From: Deltaproteobacteria bacterium
GTDB taxonomy: Bacteria > Desulfobacterota > Desulfobulbia > Desulfobulbales > VMSU01
NCBI GenBank assembly: GCA_024274995.1
Contig: JAJSAA010000006.1
Location: forward strand, 1 to 5,964
Direction: 5' to 3'
Length of the DNA: 5,964 nt
The notes below the pieces were generated by a model. The model did not search any database. It was not told where the DNA came from and saw only the letters and a program-made list of their open reading frames with translations. Both the position numbers and the translations under genes were made by a program. Numbering within the stretch: position 1 is the first letter of the stretch; every line of letters starts with the position of its first letter. Below are positions 1-5,964 of this stretch, one piece after another.

Positions 1-14
1 ATTGCATTTTTAAC

Positions 15-43
15 TTGTCAAAAAGCTCAACTACGGCTAATAT
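15..43 (+). promoter_or_regulatory. Predicted sigma70 promoter of the tRNA-Cys gene
   Basis: A -35 box TTGTCA (15-20) and a -10 box TAATAT (38-43) are separated by exactly 17 bases. Each differs from the consensus at one position. Transcription would start near base 50, leaving a leader of about 15 bases before the tRNA at 66, which is normal for a single tRNA gene. The call rests on sequence match and position only. Confidence 0.6.
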
Positions 44-65
44 CAGCCTCTCAATTTAGATGTAT

Positions 66-141
<76 letters not shown>

Positions 142-152
142 ATTTTATATAT

Positions 153-181
153 AAACCGTGGTCTTTTGACCGCGGTTTTTT
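153..181 (+). terminator. Rho-independent terminator after tRNA-Cys
   Basis: A 10-bp stem (154-163 with 168-177, one G-T pair) closes a TTTT loop and runs directly into a T tract (176-181). It lies 12 bases past the tRNA 3' end. On the - strand the same hairpin is followed by an AT-rich stretch, so it could also stop weak antisense reading from the ccsA side. Confidence 0.85.
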
Positions 182-265
182 CGTTTAATCGCCATCTGTT
201 TCAATTTTATTCCCATTCTTATACCGTTATTGGTTTCTCTCTAAATCGATATAAGCCCATTAAAT

Positions 266-309
266 GACAACACCCGATGCCTCAAAACTTAGGAATCGGG
301 TGTGTTGTC
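266..309 (-). terminator. Hairpin downstream of ccsA, possible terminator without a U-tract
   Basis: An interrupted inverted repeat lies just past the ccsA stop codon. An 8-bp core CACCCGAT (271-278) pairs with ATCGGGTG (295-302). It is extended inside by 3 bp (280-282 with 291-293) and outside by 5 bp (266-270 with 305-309) after a 2-base bulge. On the - strand it is followed by CATTTAATG rather than a T run, so it is not a standard intrinsic terminator. It may stabilise the mRNA 3' end or act with another factor. The rest of the gap 182-333 shows nothing else recognisable. Confidence 0.4.
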
Positions 310-333
310 TAAGGCCGGCGGCGCAATAGTTTC

Positions 334-1197
334 TTATTGACTGCCGTAACTGTGGAGGCCGGAAAGCAGGAAGTTTACCCCGTAATATGTGAAGATGACA
401 CTTATAAACCCCAGGACGGCTATCCAGGCAATACGCCGTCCTTTCCAGCCCCTGACCAGTCGGGCGTGCAGGGCTGCGGCGTAAAGAAACCAGGTGATCA
501 GTGACCAGGTCTCCTTGGGATCCCAGCTCCAATAAGTACCCCAGGCCTCATTAGCCCAGATGGCCCCGGCTATAATACCGGTGCTCAACCAGACAAAACC
601 GAAGATAATGGTTTTATGAACGGCATCATCAATTATTGGTAGTGCAGGCAGATTGTCTATTATGCTTGTCCCTGAACTCTTTTTCCCTTTTTTATTTCTT
701 TCATGATGGTCTTTGAGCAGATACATGATTCCCAGGCCGCAGGCCACGGCAAAGGAGGCGTAACCGATAAAGCAGGTAACCACATGGCCGATAAGCCAGT
801 TACTCTGCAGAGCGGGAATGAGGGGCTTGATTTCTGAACCGAATTGGGTAGAAAAAGAGGCGTAGGCCATGCTGAAAAAGGCAAAAGGGATGGCGAAGGC
901 ACCGATAAGCGGGGTCTTGAATTTCCACTCCAGCCATAGATAAATTATGGCAATGGCCCAGGCAAAAAAGACCAGGGATTCATACATATTGGATAACGGG
1001 GCGTGGCCATATCCCATCTGGTATGATTCTACCCAGCGCAAGCCAATACCGGCCGTCTGAACCAGCCAGGCGGCCAGGGTAATGATTGTCGCTAATTTGC
1101 CCAGTTTTTCGGCCCGAAAGATGAAGATGGCAATATAGAGTATTGAGGCTGTCAGATAGGCGAAGGTGGTAAAATTCAGTAATTGACTGCTGTTCAT
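334..1197 (-). CDS. ccsA: Cytochrome c biogenesis protein CcsA (System II haem handling, CcmC/CcmF/CcsA family)
   Basis: This integral membrane protein (287 aa) is the haem-handling half of the System II cytochrome c synthase. It presents haem at the outer face of the cytoplasmic membrane for attachment to CXXCH motifs. The diagnostic tryptophan-rich WWD motif is WGTYWSWDPKE at residues 219-229. Histidines at H138, H244 (LHAR) and H282 (LHSYG) have order and spacing consistent with the haem-ligand histidines known from fused CcsBA proteins; this pairing is inferred. H65 lies in GHAPLSN. About eight hydrophobic segments span the protein, and the length is normal for the family. The ATG start follows an AGAGGA ribosome binding site (1204-1209) and overlaps the resB stop as ATGA, which indicates translational coupling. 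This family is sometimes labelled CcsB or ResC. Confidence 0.95.
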   Translation of the reverse strand: MNSSQLLNFTTFAYLTASILYIAIFIFRAEKLGKLATIITLAAWLVQTAGIGLRWVESYQMGYGHAPLSNMYESLVFFAWAIAIIYLWLEWKFKTPLIGAFAIPFAFFSMAYASFSTQFGSEIKPLIPALQSNWLIGHVVTCFIGYASFAVACGLGIMYLLKDHHERNKKGKKSSGTSIIDNLPALPIIDDAVHKTIIFGFVWLSTGIIAGAIWANEAWGTYWSWDPKETWSLITWFLYAAALHARLVRGWKGRRIAWIAVLGFISVIFTYYGVNFLLSGLHSYGSQ

Positions 1198-2555
1198 GAT
1201 TTATCCTCTACGATTAATTGACTTGTGGCAAATCTCTTGTAAAGATTGTGCATAGTCTTTTCAAATCCAATCTTATCTTTGTTGCTTTGGCCGCACACCA
1301 GGATATTGGTTTTTCCTTTTTCATCAGATACAAAGGCCCATATACGGCGGTGCGACATGAAAAAGATAACGATTAAGCCCAGAATCATCATTATGCAGCC
1401 GGTATAGACAATCCAGACCCCAGGATCTTTGGCAACCTGCAGGCCGGTGGCAAACCGTGGACTGACCGTTAGCAGGTAACTGTTGCCGGGTCTTTTAATC
1501 CGGACAGAACTGCCTTGATTCATCCAGAAGGTTGAGGGCTGGCCCTTGCCGTCGGAGAACCATATTTTATACTGAAAGCGGCGCATCATATCGGGGCCGG
1601 AGACATCAACTATACCGAAGCTGATGTTTTTGCCCGTCCATTTGATGGCCTGGCTGGTCGGGTACTGGAGGATGAATTTTTGCCGAGCCTTGGTCTTTTC
1701 ATTGCTCAGCTGGGCGGTGAACTGGCCGTTAATGGCTTGATAACTCGCCTGATAGAAGGTCAAACCAGCATATTGTAAGGGATCGTTTACCACAATTGAT
1801 TTTCTTTTAACTATTTTGCCGTTGCGCTGGATGATTAAATCGGAACGGAATTCCTTGGGCATCCCAGTATCATAATAGGTCAGAAGAAATTTATTACATC
1901 TAACGGTGAAGCCCAGTGGAATAGGGGGGTGCTCCGGGGTTGACTGGTACACGACATCGGTACTGCTGCCCTCCGGAATCATTACACTGGCCTTGTAACC
2001 GTAAAACTTCCCGACCAGCGCCCCGGCAAAAATTAACAGGATGCTGACATGAACCACGATTACCCCCAGTCTGGTCCAGGAGCCTTTTTGGGAGAAGAGC
2101 AGGGTACCGTCCTCTACCTGGCGTTGACTTGTCTTCCAACCCGCCCTGGCCATAATAGTCTGAACTTCGCCGACGGCCTCCTGAGTTTTGCTGCCGGCGC
2201 TAAAGGCCCGCCGCATCCCCATCTTCCGTAGGCGGTCAAGCTTGGTGCTCAGGTTATCCATGGTGGCCAACTTCCATAGATGGGGGAAGCGGTCAATGGT
2301 ACAGATGGTAAGGTTCATGGCAAAAAGGGCCAGCAGGCCCAGAAACCACCATGAATCATACATGTTGGGTATGTCAAGCAGGTGGAAAAATTTAGCGGTA
2401 CCGGGGCCGTAAAGTTCTATGTAACGGCCCATACTTTCGTTTTGAGGAACAATCGTGCCGATTATGGAGGACCCTGCCAGAGTAAACAGGCAGAAAAGAG
2501 CCAGCTTGACAGAGGTGAAAAATTTCCAGATTGGGTTACTCTTTTTTTTAGTCAT
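1194..2555 (-). CDS. resB: Cytochrome c biogenesis protein ResB (Ccs1 family)
   Basis: This is the partner of CcsA in System II cytochrome c maturation, thought to help move haem and to chaperone apocytochrome c at the outer membrane face. From the ATG at 2555 it has 453 aa. Hydrophobic segments lie near residues 18-36, 69-87, 163-182 and 383-400. A large extracytoplasmic domain spans about 184-380, and a short cytoplasmic tail follows SHRRIW (401-406). Family hallmarks are H169 in the third segment, VVNDPLQYAGLTFYQASY (255-272) and KDPGVWIVYTG (376-386). The reading frame is open 99 bases further upstream to a TTG at 2654, but that codon lies in the T-tract of the preceding terminator, and the extension (MFIPVGPG...) does not look like a ResB N-terminus. 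I therefore chose 2555, although its ribosome binding site is weak. Confidence 0.93.
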   Translation of the reverse strand: MTKKKSNPIWKFFTSVKLALFCLFTLAGSSIIGTIVPQNESMGRYIELYGPGTAKFFHLLDIPNMYDSWWFLGLLALFAMNLTICTIDRFPHLWKLATMDNLSTKLDRLRKMGMRRAFSAGSKTQEAVGEVQTIMARAGWKTSQRQVEDGTLLFSQKGSWTRLGVIVVHVSILLIFAGALVGKFYGYKASVMIPEGSSTDVVYQSTPEHPPIPLGFTVRCNKFLLTYYDTGMPKEFRSDLIIQRNGKIVKRKSIVVNDPLQYAGLTFYQASYQAINGQFTAQLSNEKTKARQKFILQYPTSQAIKWTGKNISFGIVDVSGPDMMRRFQYKIWFSDGKGQPSTFWMNQGSSVRIKRPGNSYLLTVSPRFATGLQVAKDPGVWIVYTGCIMMILGLIVIFFMSHRRIWAFVSDEKGKTNILVCGQSNKDKIGFEKTMHNLYKRFATSQLIVEDKS

Positions 2556-2609
2556 AATTATTTTCAGGGCAATTAAATCATTAGTGGTAAAATTAAACCA
2601 ATAACATCT

Positions 2610-2642
2610 ATGTTCGTTTCCCGGCCCAACGGGAATGAACAT
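2610..2642. repeat. Interrupted palindrome in the resB leader (possible operator or RNA hairpin)
   Basis: Two nested inverted pairs form a 33-base element. ATGTTC (2610-2615) matches GAACAT (2637-2642), and TTCCCG (2618-2623) matches CGGGAA (2630-2635), around a 6-base centre. It lies between the upstream terminator and the resB start codon, about 55 bases before the ATG. That position suits either a repressor or activator site or an mRNA leader hairpin. No specific regulator family is recognised from the half-sites. Confidence 0.45.
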
Positions 2643-2652
2643 GGTCTCGGCC

Positions 2653-2680
2653 AAAAAAAACCTGCTGTTTGAGGCAGGTT
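2653..2680 (-). terminator. Rho-independent terminator of the motility cluster
   Basis: On the - strand a 7-bp stem AACCTGC/GCAGGTT (2674-2680 with 2659-2665) closes an 8-base loop and leads into a run of eight T (2660-2653). It lies about 50 bases past the stop codon of the gene at 2731-4062 and before resB. It thus closes the motility transcript and makes resB-ccsA a separate unit. The stretch between the stop codon and the hairpin (2681-2730) is very AT-rich and holds no gene. Confidence 0.85.
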
Positions 2681-2730
2681 CGCTATATATTAAAACCTTT
2701 TTTTAAAAATTCAATTTTTAAATATCATAT

Positions 2731-4062
2731 TTAGCCCATTTCTTCGAGTAGGCGGTCAATGTCGTCCTGACTGGCTTCACCGGAACCGGCATCTTCATCG
2801 TCAATCTCTTCCGGTTCCGGGGCTAATTCCTCCTGTAGAGTGCTGCTTTCCTGATTAGTGAAGTGATCCGCCGCCTTGTGAGCCTGAGTCATCCCCTCAG
2901 CAAGGGTGAGAGCCGGGGCCTTTTCTTTAATCTCTTGCAGTTCTTTAATTAATATGGCGATCCTTCTTAACGGCAGGCCGATAAATTTACCGGCTATGGC
3001 GGCGGTTTTTTTAATTTCCTGCGCGTCATAGCTGATGCTGGCCGCGATATTAATGGCATCCCCGATGGCCTCAGTCACGTCTGAGCCGCCGTCGGCGGCT
3101 GAAGACGAAAGATGAAGATTCGTTAGTTTTTCTTTTATCTGGCTTAGCAACCTGGTGCTGTCCACCGGCGCCTTGTTCTCTGCTGCCGGGGCGGAAACCG
3201 CCGCTTCTTCAGTGGGAGGGACCTCAAGGGGCAGAAATTGATCCAGGAAAATATCTGCCTGCTGTTGATCCATCTTTTTTAAGAGGTTAGCGGTTTTTTT
3301 GTCGGAACAGGAGCCTAACAGGCTGTTAAATATATCGCTCATGGGGAATGACAGAAAACCATCGTCCTCTTTAAGAGAGGCCGCCCGTGGACTGATGAGA
3401 TCATAAAACTTGTTTTTGTCGAAGATCTCTTCTGCCTTGGCCCTGGCTTTCTGGACGTGTTCTTTCACCGTCTCATTGGTACAGAGTTCATATATGGTTT
3501 GGAAAACGGCATCGAAGTTAAACAGGTAGCGGGTAATGGTGGCCGTTGAAACCGGAGCTTGGCCCCCGGCGTTGTTAATCATGGAAATAATTTCCTTGAT
3601 GAGGGCGGCAGAGCCGTTGCCGTCCTCAGAACTAACGGCAACGGGGGGTATAGCTCGCAAGACCTCCTGGAGTTCATTGGCCATTTCGGATAGATCCTGC
3701 AAGCCGTTCAGGGTGGCGGCCCAACTTTCCGGGGCTTCGCCCTCTGGCTGCTTTAGTTCATTGCCGATGCTGGTAAGCGCCTGTTGATAATAATCATCTA
3801 TATAGGGGGCGGATACTGCTGGTGTCTCTACAGGAGCCGTCGGCTCAGGGGTAACGGAGGGAGGGGGCGGGGCTGCAACTACCGGCTCAGGCTGGGGGGG
3901 AGCAGGTGCTTTCTCCACCTCGATTATTTTTTCTATCACCCTGGTTGTGCTGGGCGTATTTGCTGAAATTACTTTGATATTATAGACAATATCCTTAGTG
4001 GGGATTCTAAAAAAACCGCTGCAAATCTCCAGAGTTACTTCCGGTATGGTCTCTTGTGTCAT
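2731..4062 (-). CDS. Unrecognised motility-associated protein with a CheY-docking-like C-terminal tail
   Basis: I do not recognise the family of this 443-aa soluble, acidic protein. The last 13 residues, SQDDIDRLLEEMG (431-443), closely resemble the CheY-binding C-terminal helix of CheZ and the N-terminal SQxEIDALL peptide of FliM. A strongly acidic, flexible stretch (411-430) precedes the tail. The N-terminal 50 residues look folded (SGFFRIPTKDIVYNI at 15-29). They are followed by a Pro/Ala/Glu linker (51-86), then mostly helical segments at about 87-280 and 302-400, joined by a second Ala/Pro/Glu linker (281-300). No signal peptide or membrane segment is seen. The CheZ catalytic motif (QDFQDLTGQ type) is not visible, so I do not call it CheZ. 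ATG 4062 has GGAG 6 bases upstream; the TTG at 4074 is poorly spaced. The gene follows pilZ and ends the cluster. Confidence 0.85.
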   Translation of the reverse strand: MTQETIPEVTLEICSGFFRIPTKDIVYNIKVISANTPSTTRVIEKIIEVEKAPAPPQPEPVVAAPPPPSVTPEPTAPVETPAVSAPYIDDYYQQALTSIGNELKQPEGEAPESWAATLNGLQDLSEMANELQEVLRAIPPVAVSSEDGNGSAALIKEIISMINNAGGQAPVSTATITRYLFNFDAVFQTIYELCTNETVKEHVQKARAKAEEIFDKNKFYDLISPRAASLKEDDGFLSFPMSDIFNSLLGSCSDKKTANLLKKMDQQQADIFLDQFLPLEVPPTEEAAVSAPAAENKAPVDSTRLLSQIKEKLTNLHLSSSAADGGSDVTEAIGDAINIAASISYDAQEIKKTAAIAGKFIGLPLRRIAILIKELQEIKEKAPALTLAEGMTQAHKAADHFTNQESSTLQEELAPEPEEIDDEDAGSGEASQDDIDRLLEEMG

Positions 4063-4156
4063 AACTGTCTCCAACTCTCCAACTTCTAGTTTATCTACTT
4101 TTTATATGGCCCCTTGGCGGCCCTGCTGTAAGTACTCAATAAACCACACTCTTGAC

Positions 4157-4165
4157 TTTATAACA
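4157..4165 (-). promoter_or_regulatory. Possible extended -10 promoter element for the 2731-4062 gene
   Basis: On the - strand the sequence TGTTATAAA gives an extended -10 pattern (TG, one base, then TATAAA). No convincing -35 box lies 16-18 bases upstream (TACCGC). It sits in the 154-base gap before the ATG at 4062 and would give a leader of about 90 bases. I looked for a sigma28 flagellar promoter and found none. The support is weak. The gene may instead be read through from pilZ, as no terminator separates them. Confidence 0.25.
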
Positions 4166-4216
4166 TCTCGAAATGTAGCGCGGTACGACTACGATCGTAT
4201 GTGTGCAGCAGGGTGT

Positions 4217-4606
4217 TCATGGAACGTTTATGCGCTGATCATGTAAACGGCCGGTAAACCGTACTCCTACCTCAAACTGCTCTTTATTCGGCGTGGCGGC
4301 GCACCACATGACATCCCCCAAGGCCTTGAGGATACCTTCATCACTATCGTTACCTGTCCACAGCCAGTTCTGCTCAGCGGCCTGCCAGCCTTTAAAGGTC
4401 AGTTCTAAAACGAGCTGGGTGCCTTTGGTAAGTGACTCTGCGGCCAGAAACCGAACTCCGCCGCCGCTGAAATCGCATAATTCCCCCTGGCGTCTGCTGG
4501 CCGAGAGGGGGAGTTCTTCAAAAAGGCAGTAGGATATTACCGCCTCCCTCGGTAGACGTTCATGAGAGCGACGTTCCTTAAAAAATTCATTCATGCTGGT
4601 TGTCAT
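4217..4606 (-). CDS. PilZ-domain protein, predicted cyclic di-GMP receptor
   Basis: This small cytosolic protein (129 aa) is essentially a single PilZ domain. Both c-di-GMP binding motifs are intact: the N-terminal RxxxR motif as ERRSHER (R13, R17) and the (D/N)xSxxG motif as DFSGGG (D45, S47, G50). The C-terminal strand carries VGVRFTG, typical of the fold. There is no YcgR-type N-terminal domain, signal peptide or membrane segment. It lies in the same direction between a motA-type gene and a gene with a CheY-docking-like tail. It may therefore let c-di-GMP act on the flagellar stator or motor, as PilZ proteins such as YcgR do elsewhere; this role is inferred from context. ATG 4606 has an AAAGAGG purine run just upstream. 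An in-frame ATG at 4594 is possible but has no ribosome binding site. Confidence 0.9.
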   Translation of the reverse strand: MTTSMNEFFKERRSHERLPREAVISYCLFEELPLSASRRQGELCDFSGGGVRFLAAESLTKGTQLVLELTFKGWQAAEQNWLWTGNDSDEGILKALGDVMWCAATPNKEQFEVGVRFTGRLHDQRINVP

Positions 4607-4678
4607 AAGCCTCTTTCCTGCTGGTCAATTTAGGGAGTTATTCTCATTCGTGACGTGATAATTATGCCTTACGCTATT

Positions 4679-4708
4679 ATTGTAGACATATAAGAATGAA
4701 AAAATCAA
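4679..4708 (-). promoter_or_regulatory. Predicted sigma70 promoter upstream of the PilZ gene
   Basis: On the - strand TTGATT (4703-4708) and TACAAT (4679-4684) are separated by 18 bases, a fair sigma70 match. The -35 box overlaps the stop codon of the motA-type gene. Transcription would begin near 4672 and give a leader of about 65 bases before the pilZ ATG. If real, pilZ and the following gene could be expressed without the stator genes. Confidence 0.4.
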
Positions 4709-5546
4709 TAAGGATTATGCTTGTTGGCTATTGGCTGGGCCGGGATATTATTAATATGGAAACGCTGCTGGATTTTGCGGAGCGATACCATATGCCCGTG
4801 ACGGGCGGCGGGGGTTAGAAAGGATTTTAGTTTGCGCTCTAATACCCTGGGGTTTAATTCACTCTCGATGGCTATTACGCCCTCCATGATGATTTTTTGA
4901 AGTAAAAGCTCCCGATTGGTGTGCTCCCGGACATTGGCGGCAAAGGGCAGGAAAAAGAAATTAGCAAAGACAATGCCGTAGAGGGTGGAGGTCAGGGCTA
5001 TGGGGACGGTGGTCAGGATGGTTTGGGTATCGCCAATTCCAGATAACATGCCGATGAGACCAACGACACTCCCCACTAAACCAAAGGCCGGTAAAAAATC
5101 GGCGATATTCCTCAGGGCTTGCTCGCATGCCTCCCGGCGGTGTTGGAAAAAACGCATTTCTCCGGTTAGCAGATTGCGGATCTCCTGGGCGCAATAGCCG
5201 TCAACCAGCAGGCCCAGCGCCCCGCGCAGGAAGAGGATTGATGATTCCTTTTCGTCTTTTTGCAGGGAAATGAGGCCCTCAAATTTACTCTTTACCGCTA
5301 AATTTACCAGAATTTCGACAATCTCCTTGGGCTCTTTTGGCCTCTTGGTGTAAGCGGAAATGATTACCTTGCTGATAATCTGCAGTCGTTCCAGACGATA
5401 ACTTATGAGAGTGGCGACGGCGGCCCGCCGATGACGATGAGCAGGCCGGATAGATTAATATAGAGGGCAATATTACTATGCAGGGTGAAGCCAATGGCAA
5501 AGATGATAATACATATTGTCAGTCCGATAATATTTTTTCTGGGCAT
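4705..5546 (-). pseudogene. motA: Flagellar stator protein MotA (MotA/TolQ/ExbB family), broken by a one-base frameshift
   Basis: MotA and MotB form the ion channel that drives flagellar rotation. The gene starts at ATG 5546, just 8 bases after the motB-type stop, with no clear ribosome binding site. It encodes 41 normal MotA residues ending LSGLLIVIGG, then runs off frame to a TAA at 5403-5405. The other frame, open from 5454, resumes homology with ATLISYRLERL and continues to the TGA at 4705-4707. Adding one G to the GGG run at 5424-5426 restores a 280-aa protein, normal for the family, joined as GGAAVATLISY. The rest looks intact: PAFG (proline near 153), a YGIVFANFFFLP segment (proline near 201) and a basic C-terminus. 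The only ATG in the downstream frame near a fragment start is at 5157 (150 aa, two last membrane helices). The break may be a true mutation or a sequencing error. Confidence 0.88.
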
Positions 5547-5554
5547 GGCGTTTT

Positions 5555-5964
5555 TTATGGTGAATGTTTGGTGTCAGGGATCAGATTTTCGGCATTACCG
5601 TAGAATAATCGTGGTTTTGCGCCTGTTCGGGAAATAATTATTTCTACCCGCCGATTAAGAGCCCGGTGGGCTGCGCTGTCATTTTTTACCAGGGGTTTAA
5701 AGCTGGCTCGTCCTGCAATACTGACCTTATTCGGCAGCAGGCCGATGGTGGTGATCAGGAAGCGGGCCACTGCCGCGGCCCGGGCGGCGGAGAGCTCCCA
5801 GTTACTGGGGAAGTAAGCGGAACGAATGGGGATATTATCCGTGTAGCCAACCACCTCAACGTGATAGGGGGTAGAGGCCAGGAGTGGCGCCATTTTTTGC
5901 AGGGATTGGCGGGCCGCTGCTTTGAGCTTTGCCTGGCCGGGGTCGAATAATAAATCGCCAGTGA
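5555..5964 (-). CDS. motB: MotB-type OmpA-domain protein, 5' end beyond the window
   Basis: The C-terminal 135 residues of a peptidoglycan-binding OmpA/MotB domain protein are present, and the frame stays open to the window edge. Visible hallmarks, in order, are the opening strand GDLLFDPGQAKLK (2-14), GYTDNIPI (39-46) with the conserved Asp, NWELSAARA (54-62) with the conserved Arg that contacts peptidoglycan, and the closing NRRVEIII strand. The TDNIP form is typical of stator MotB proteins, which anchor the MotA ring to the cell wall. The N-terminal membrane helix with the ion-binding Asp lies outside the window, so a general OmpA-family protein cannot be fully excluded. It ends with TAA 8 bases before the motA-type start, so the two are probably co-transcribed. 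An ATG at 5893 is inside the domain and is not the start. Confidence 0.88.
   Translation of the reverse strand, partial: TGDLLFDPGQAKLKAAARQSLQKMAPLLASTPYHVEVVGYTDNIPIRSAYFPSNWELSAARAAAVARFLITTIGLLPNKVSIAGRASFKPLVKNDSAAHRALNRRVEIIISRTGAKPRLFYGNAENLIPDTKHSP

Noticed and set aside
2049..2576. Three + strand open frames opposite resB
   Set aside because: They lie antisense to a clearly conserved gene, lack recognisable motifs, and are expected by chance.
2556..2654. N-terminal extension of ResB starting at TTG 2654 or ATG 2642
   Set aside because: The TTG is inside the T-tract of an intrinsic terminator, neither start has a good ribosome binding site, and the added residues do not resemble a ResB N-terminus. 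The ATG at 2555 gives the usual short basic N-terminus before the first membrane helix.
2731..2769. Calling the 443-aa protein FliM or CheZ because of its SQDDID tail
   Set aside because: In FliM the motif is at the N-terminus, and the rest of this protein has no FliM features. The CheZ catalytic motif is not visible, so only the tail similarity is reported.
4063..4074. TTG start at 4074 for the CheY-tail protein
   Set aside because: The GGAG before it is only two bases away, whereas GGAG lies 6 bases before the ATG at 4062.
4623..4628. TTGACC on the - strand as a -35 box for pilZ
   Set aside because: It lies only about 17 bases before the pilZ start codon, leaving no room for a -10 box and leader.
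5415..5435. Programmed -1 ribosomal frameshift in motA
   Set aside because: The zero-frame codons GGC GGG CCG CCG do not form an X XXY YYZ slippery site, and a -1 slip would not keep tRNA pairing. A one-base indel is the simpler explanation.
5285..5500. 71-residue open frame inside the motA region on the - strand
   Set aside because: It is a third frame. MotA homology runs in the other two frames across the same bases, and its own sequence has no family features.

Overview
The window reads as chromosomal sequence from a Gram-negative, flagellated bacterium. The best guess is a Desulfobacterota (deltaproteobacterial) lineage. That guess rests on split System II cytochrome c maturation genes (resB plus ccsA) lying near a stator, PilZ and CheY-docking-tail motility cluster. 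It comes from gene content only, not from a database match.

Left edge (1-181): one tRNA-Cys(GCA) gene on the + strand, with a good sigma70-type promoter and its own Rho-independent terminator. All protein genes lie on the - strand, so the tRNA converges on them. The short gap 182-333 holds only a hairpin with no U-tract.

Region 334-2555 (- strand): resB followed by ccsA, overlapping by 4 bases (ATGA). The two products form the membrane complex that carries haem across the cytoplasmic membrane and attaches it to apocytochrome c. An intrinsic terminator at 2653-2680 separates this operon from the genes upstream of it. The leader between that terminator and the resB start carries a 33-base interrupted palindrome.

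Region 2731-5964 (- strand, read from high to low coordinates): a motility cluster made of a motB-type OmpA-domain gene (5' end outside the window), a motA-type stator gene broken by a one-base frameshift, a PilZ-domain gene (predicted c-di-GMP receptor), and a 443-residue protein of unknown family. The C-terminal tail of that last protein, SQDDIDRLLEEMG, resembles the CheY-binding peptides of CheZ and FliM. Together the cluster suggests control of flagellar motor output by c-di-GMP and possibly by CheY-P.

The points most worth following up are the motA frameshift, the motB-before-motA order, and the unrecognised protein with the CheY-docking-like tail that lacks a visible CheZ catalytic motif. 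No mobile elements, CRISPR arrays or clear signs of horizontal transfer were seen.
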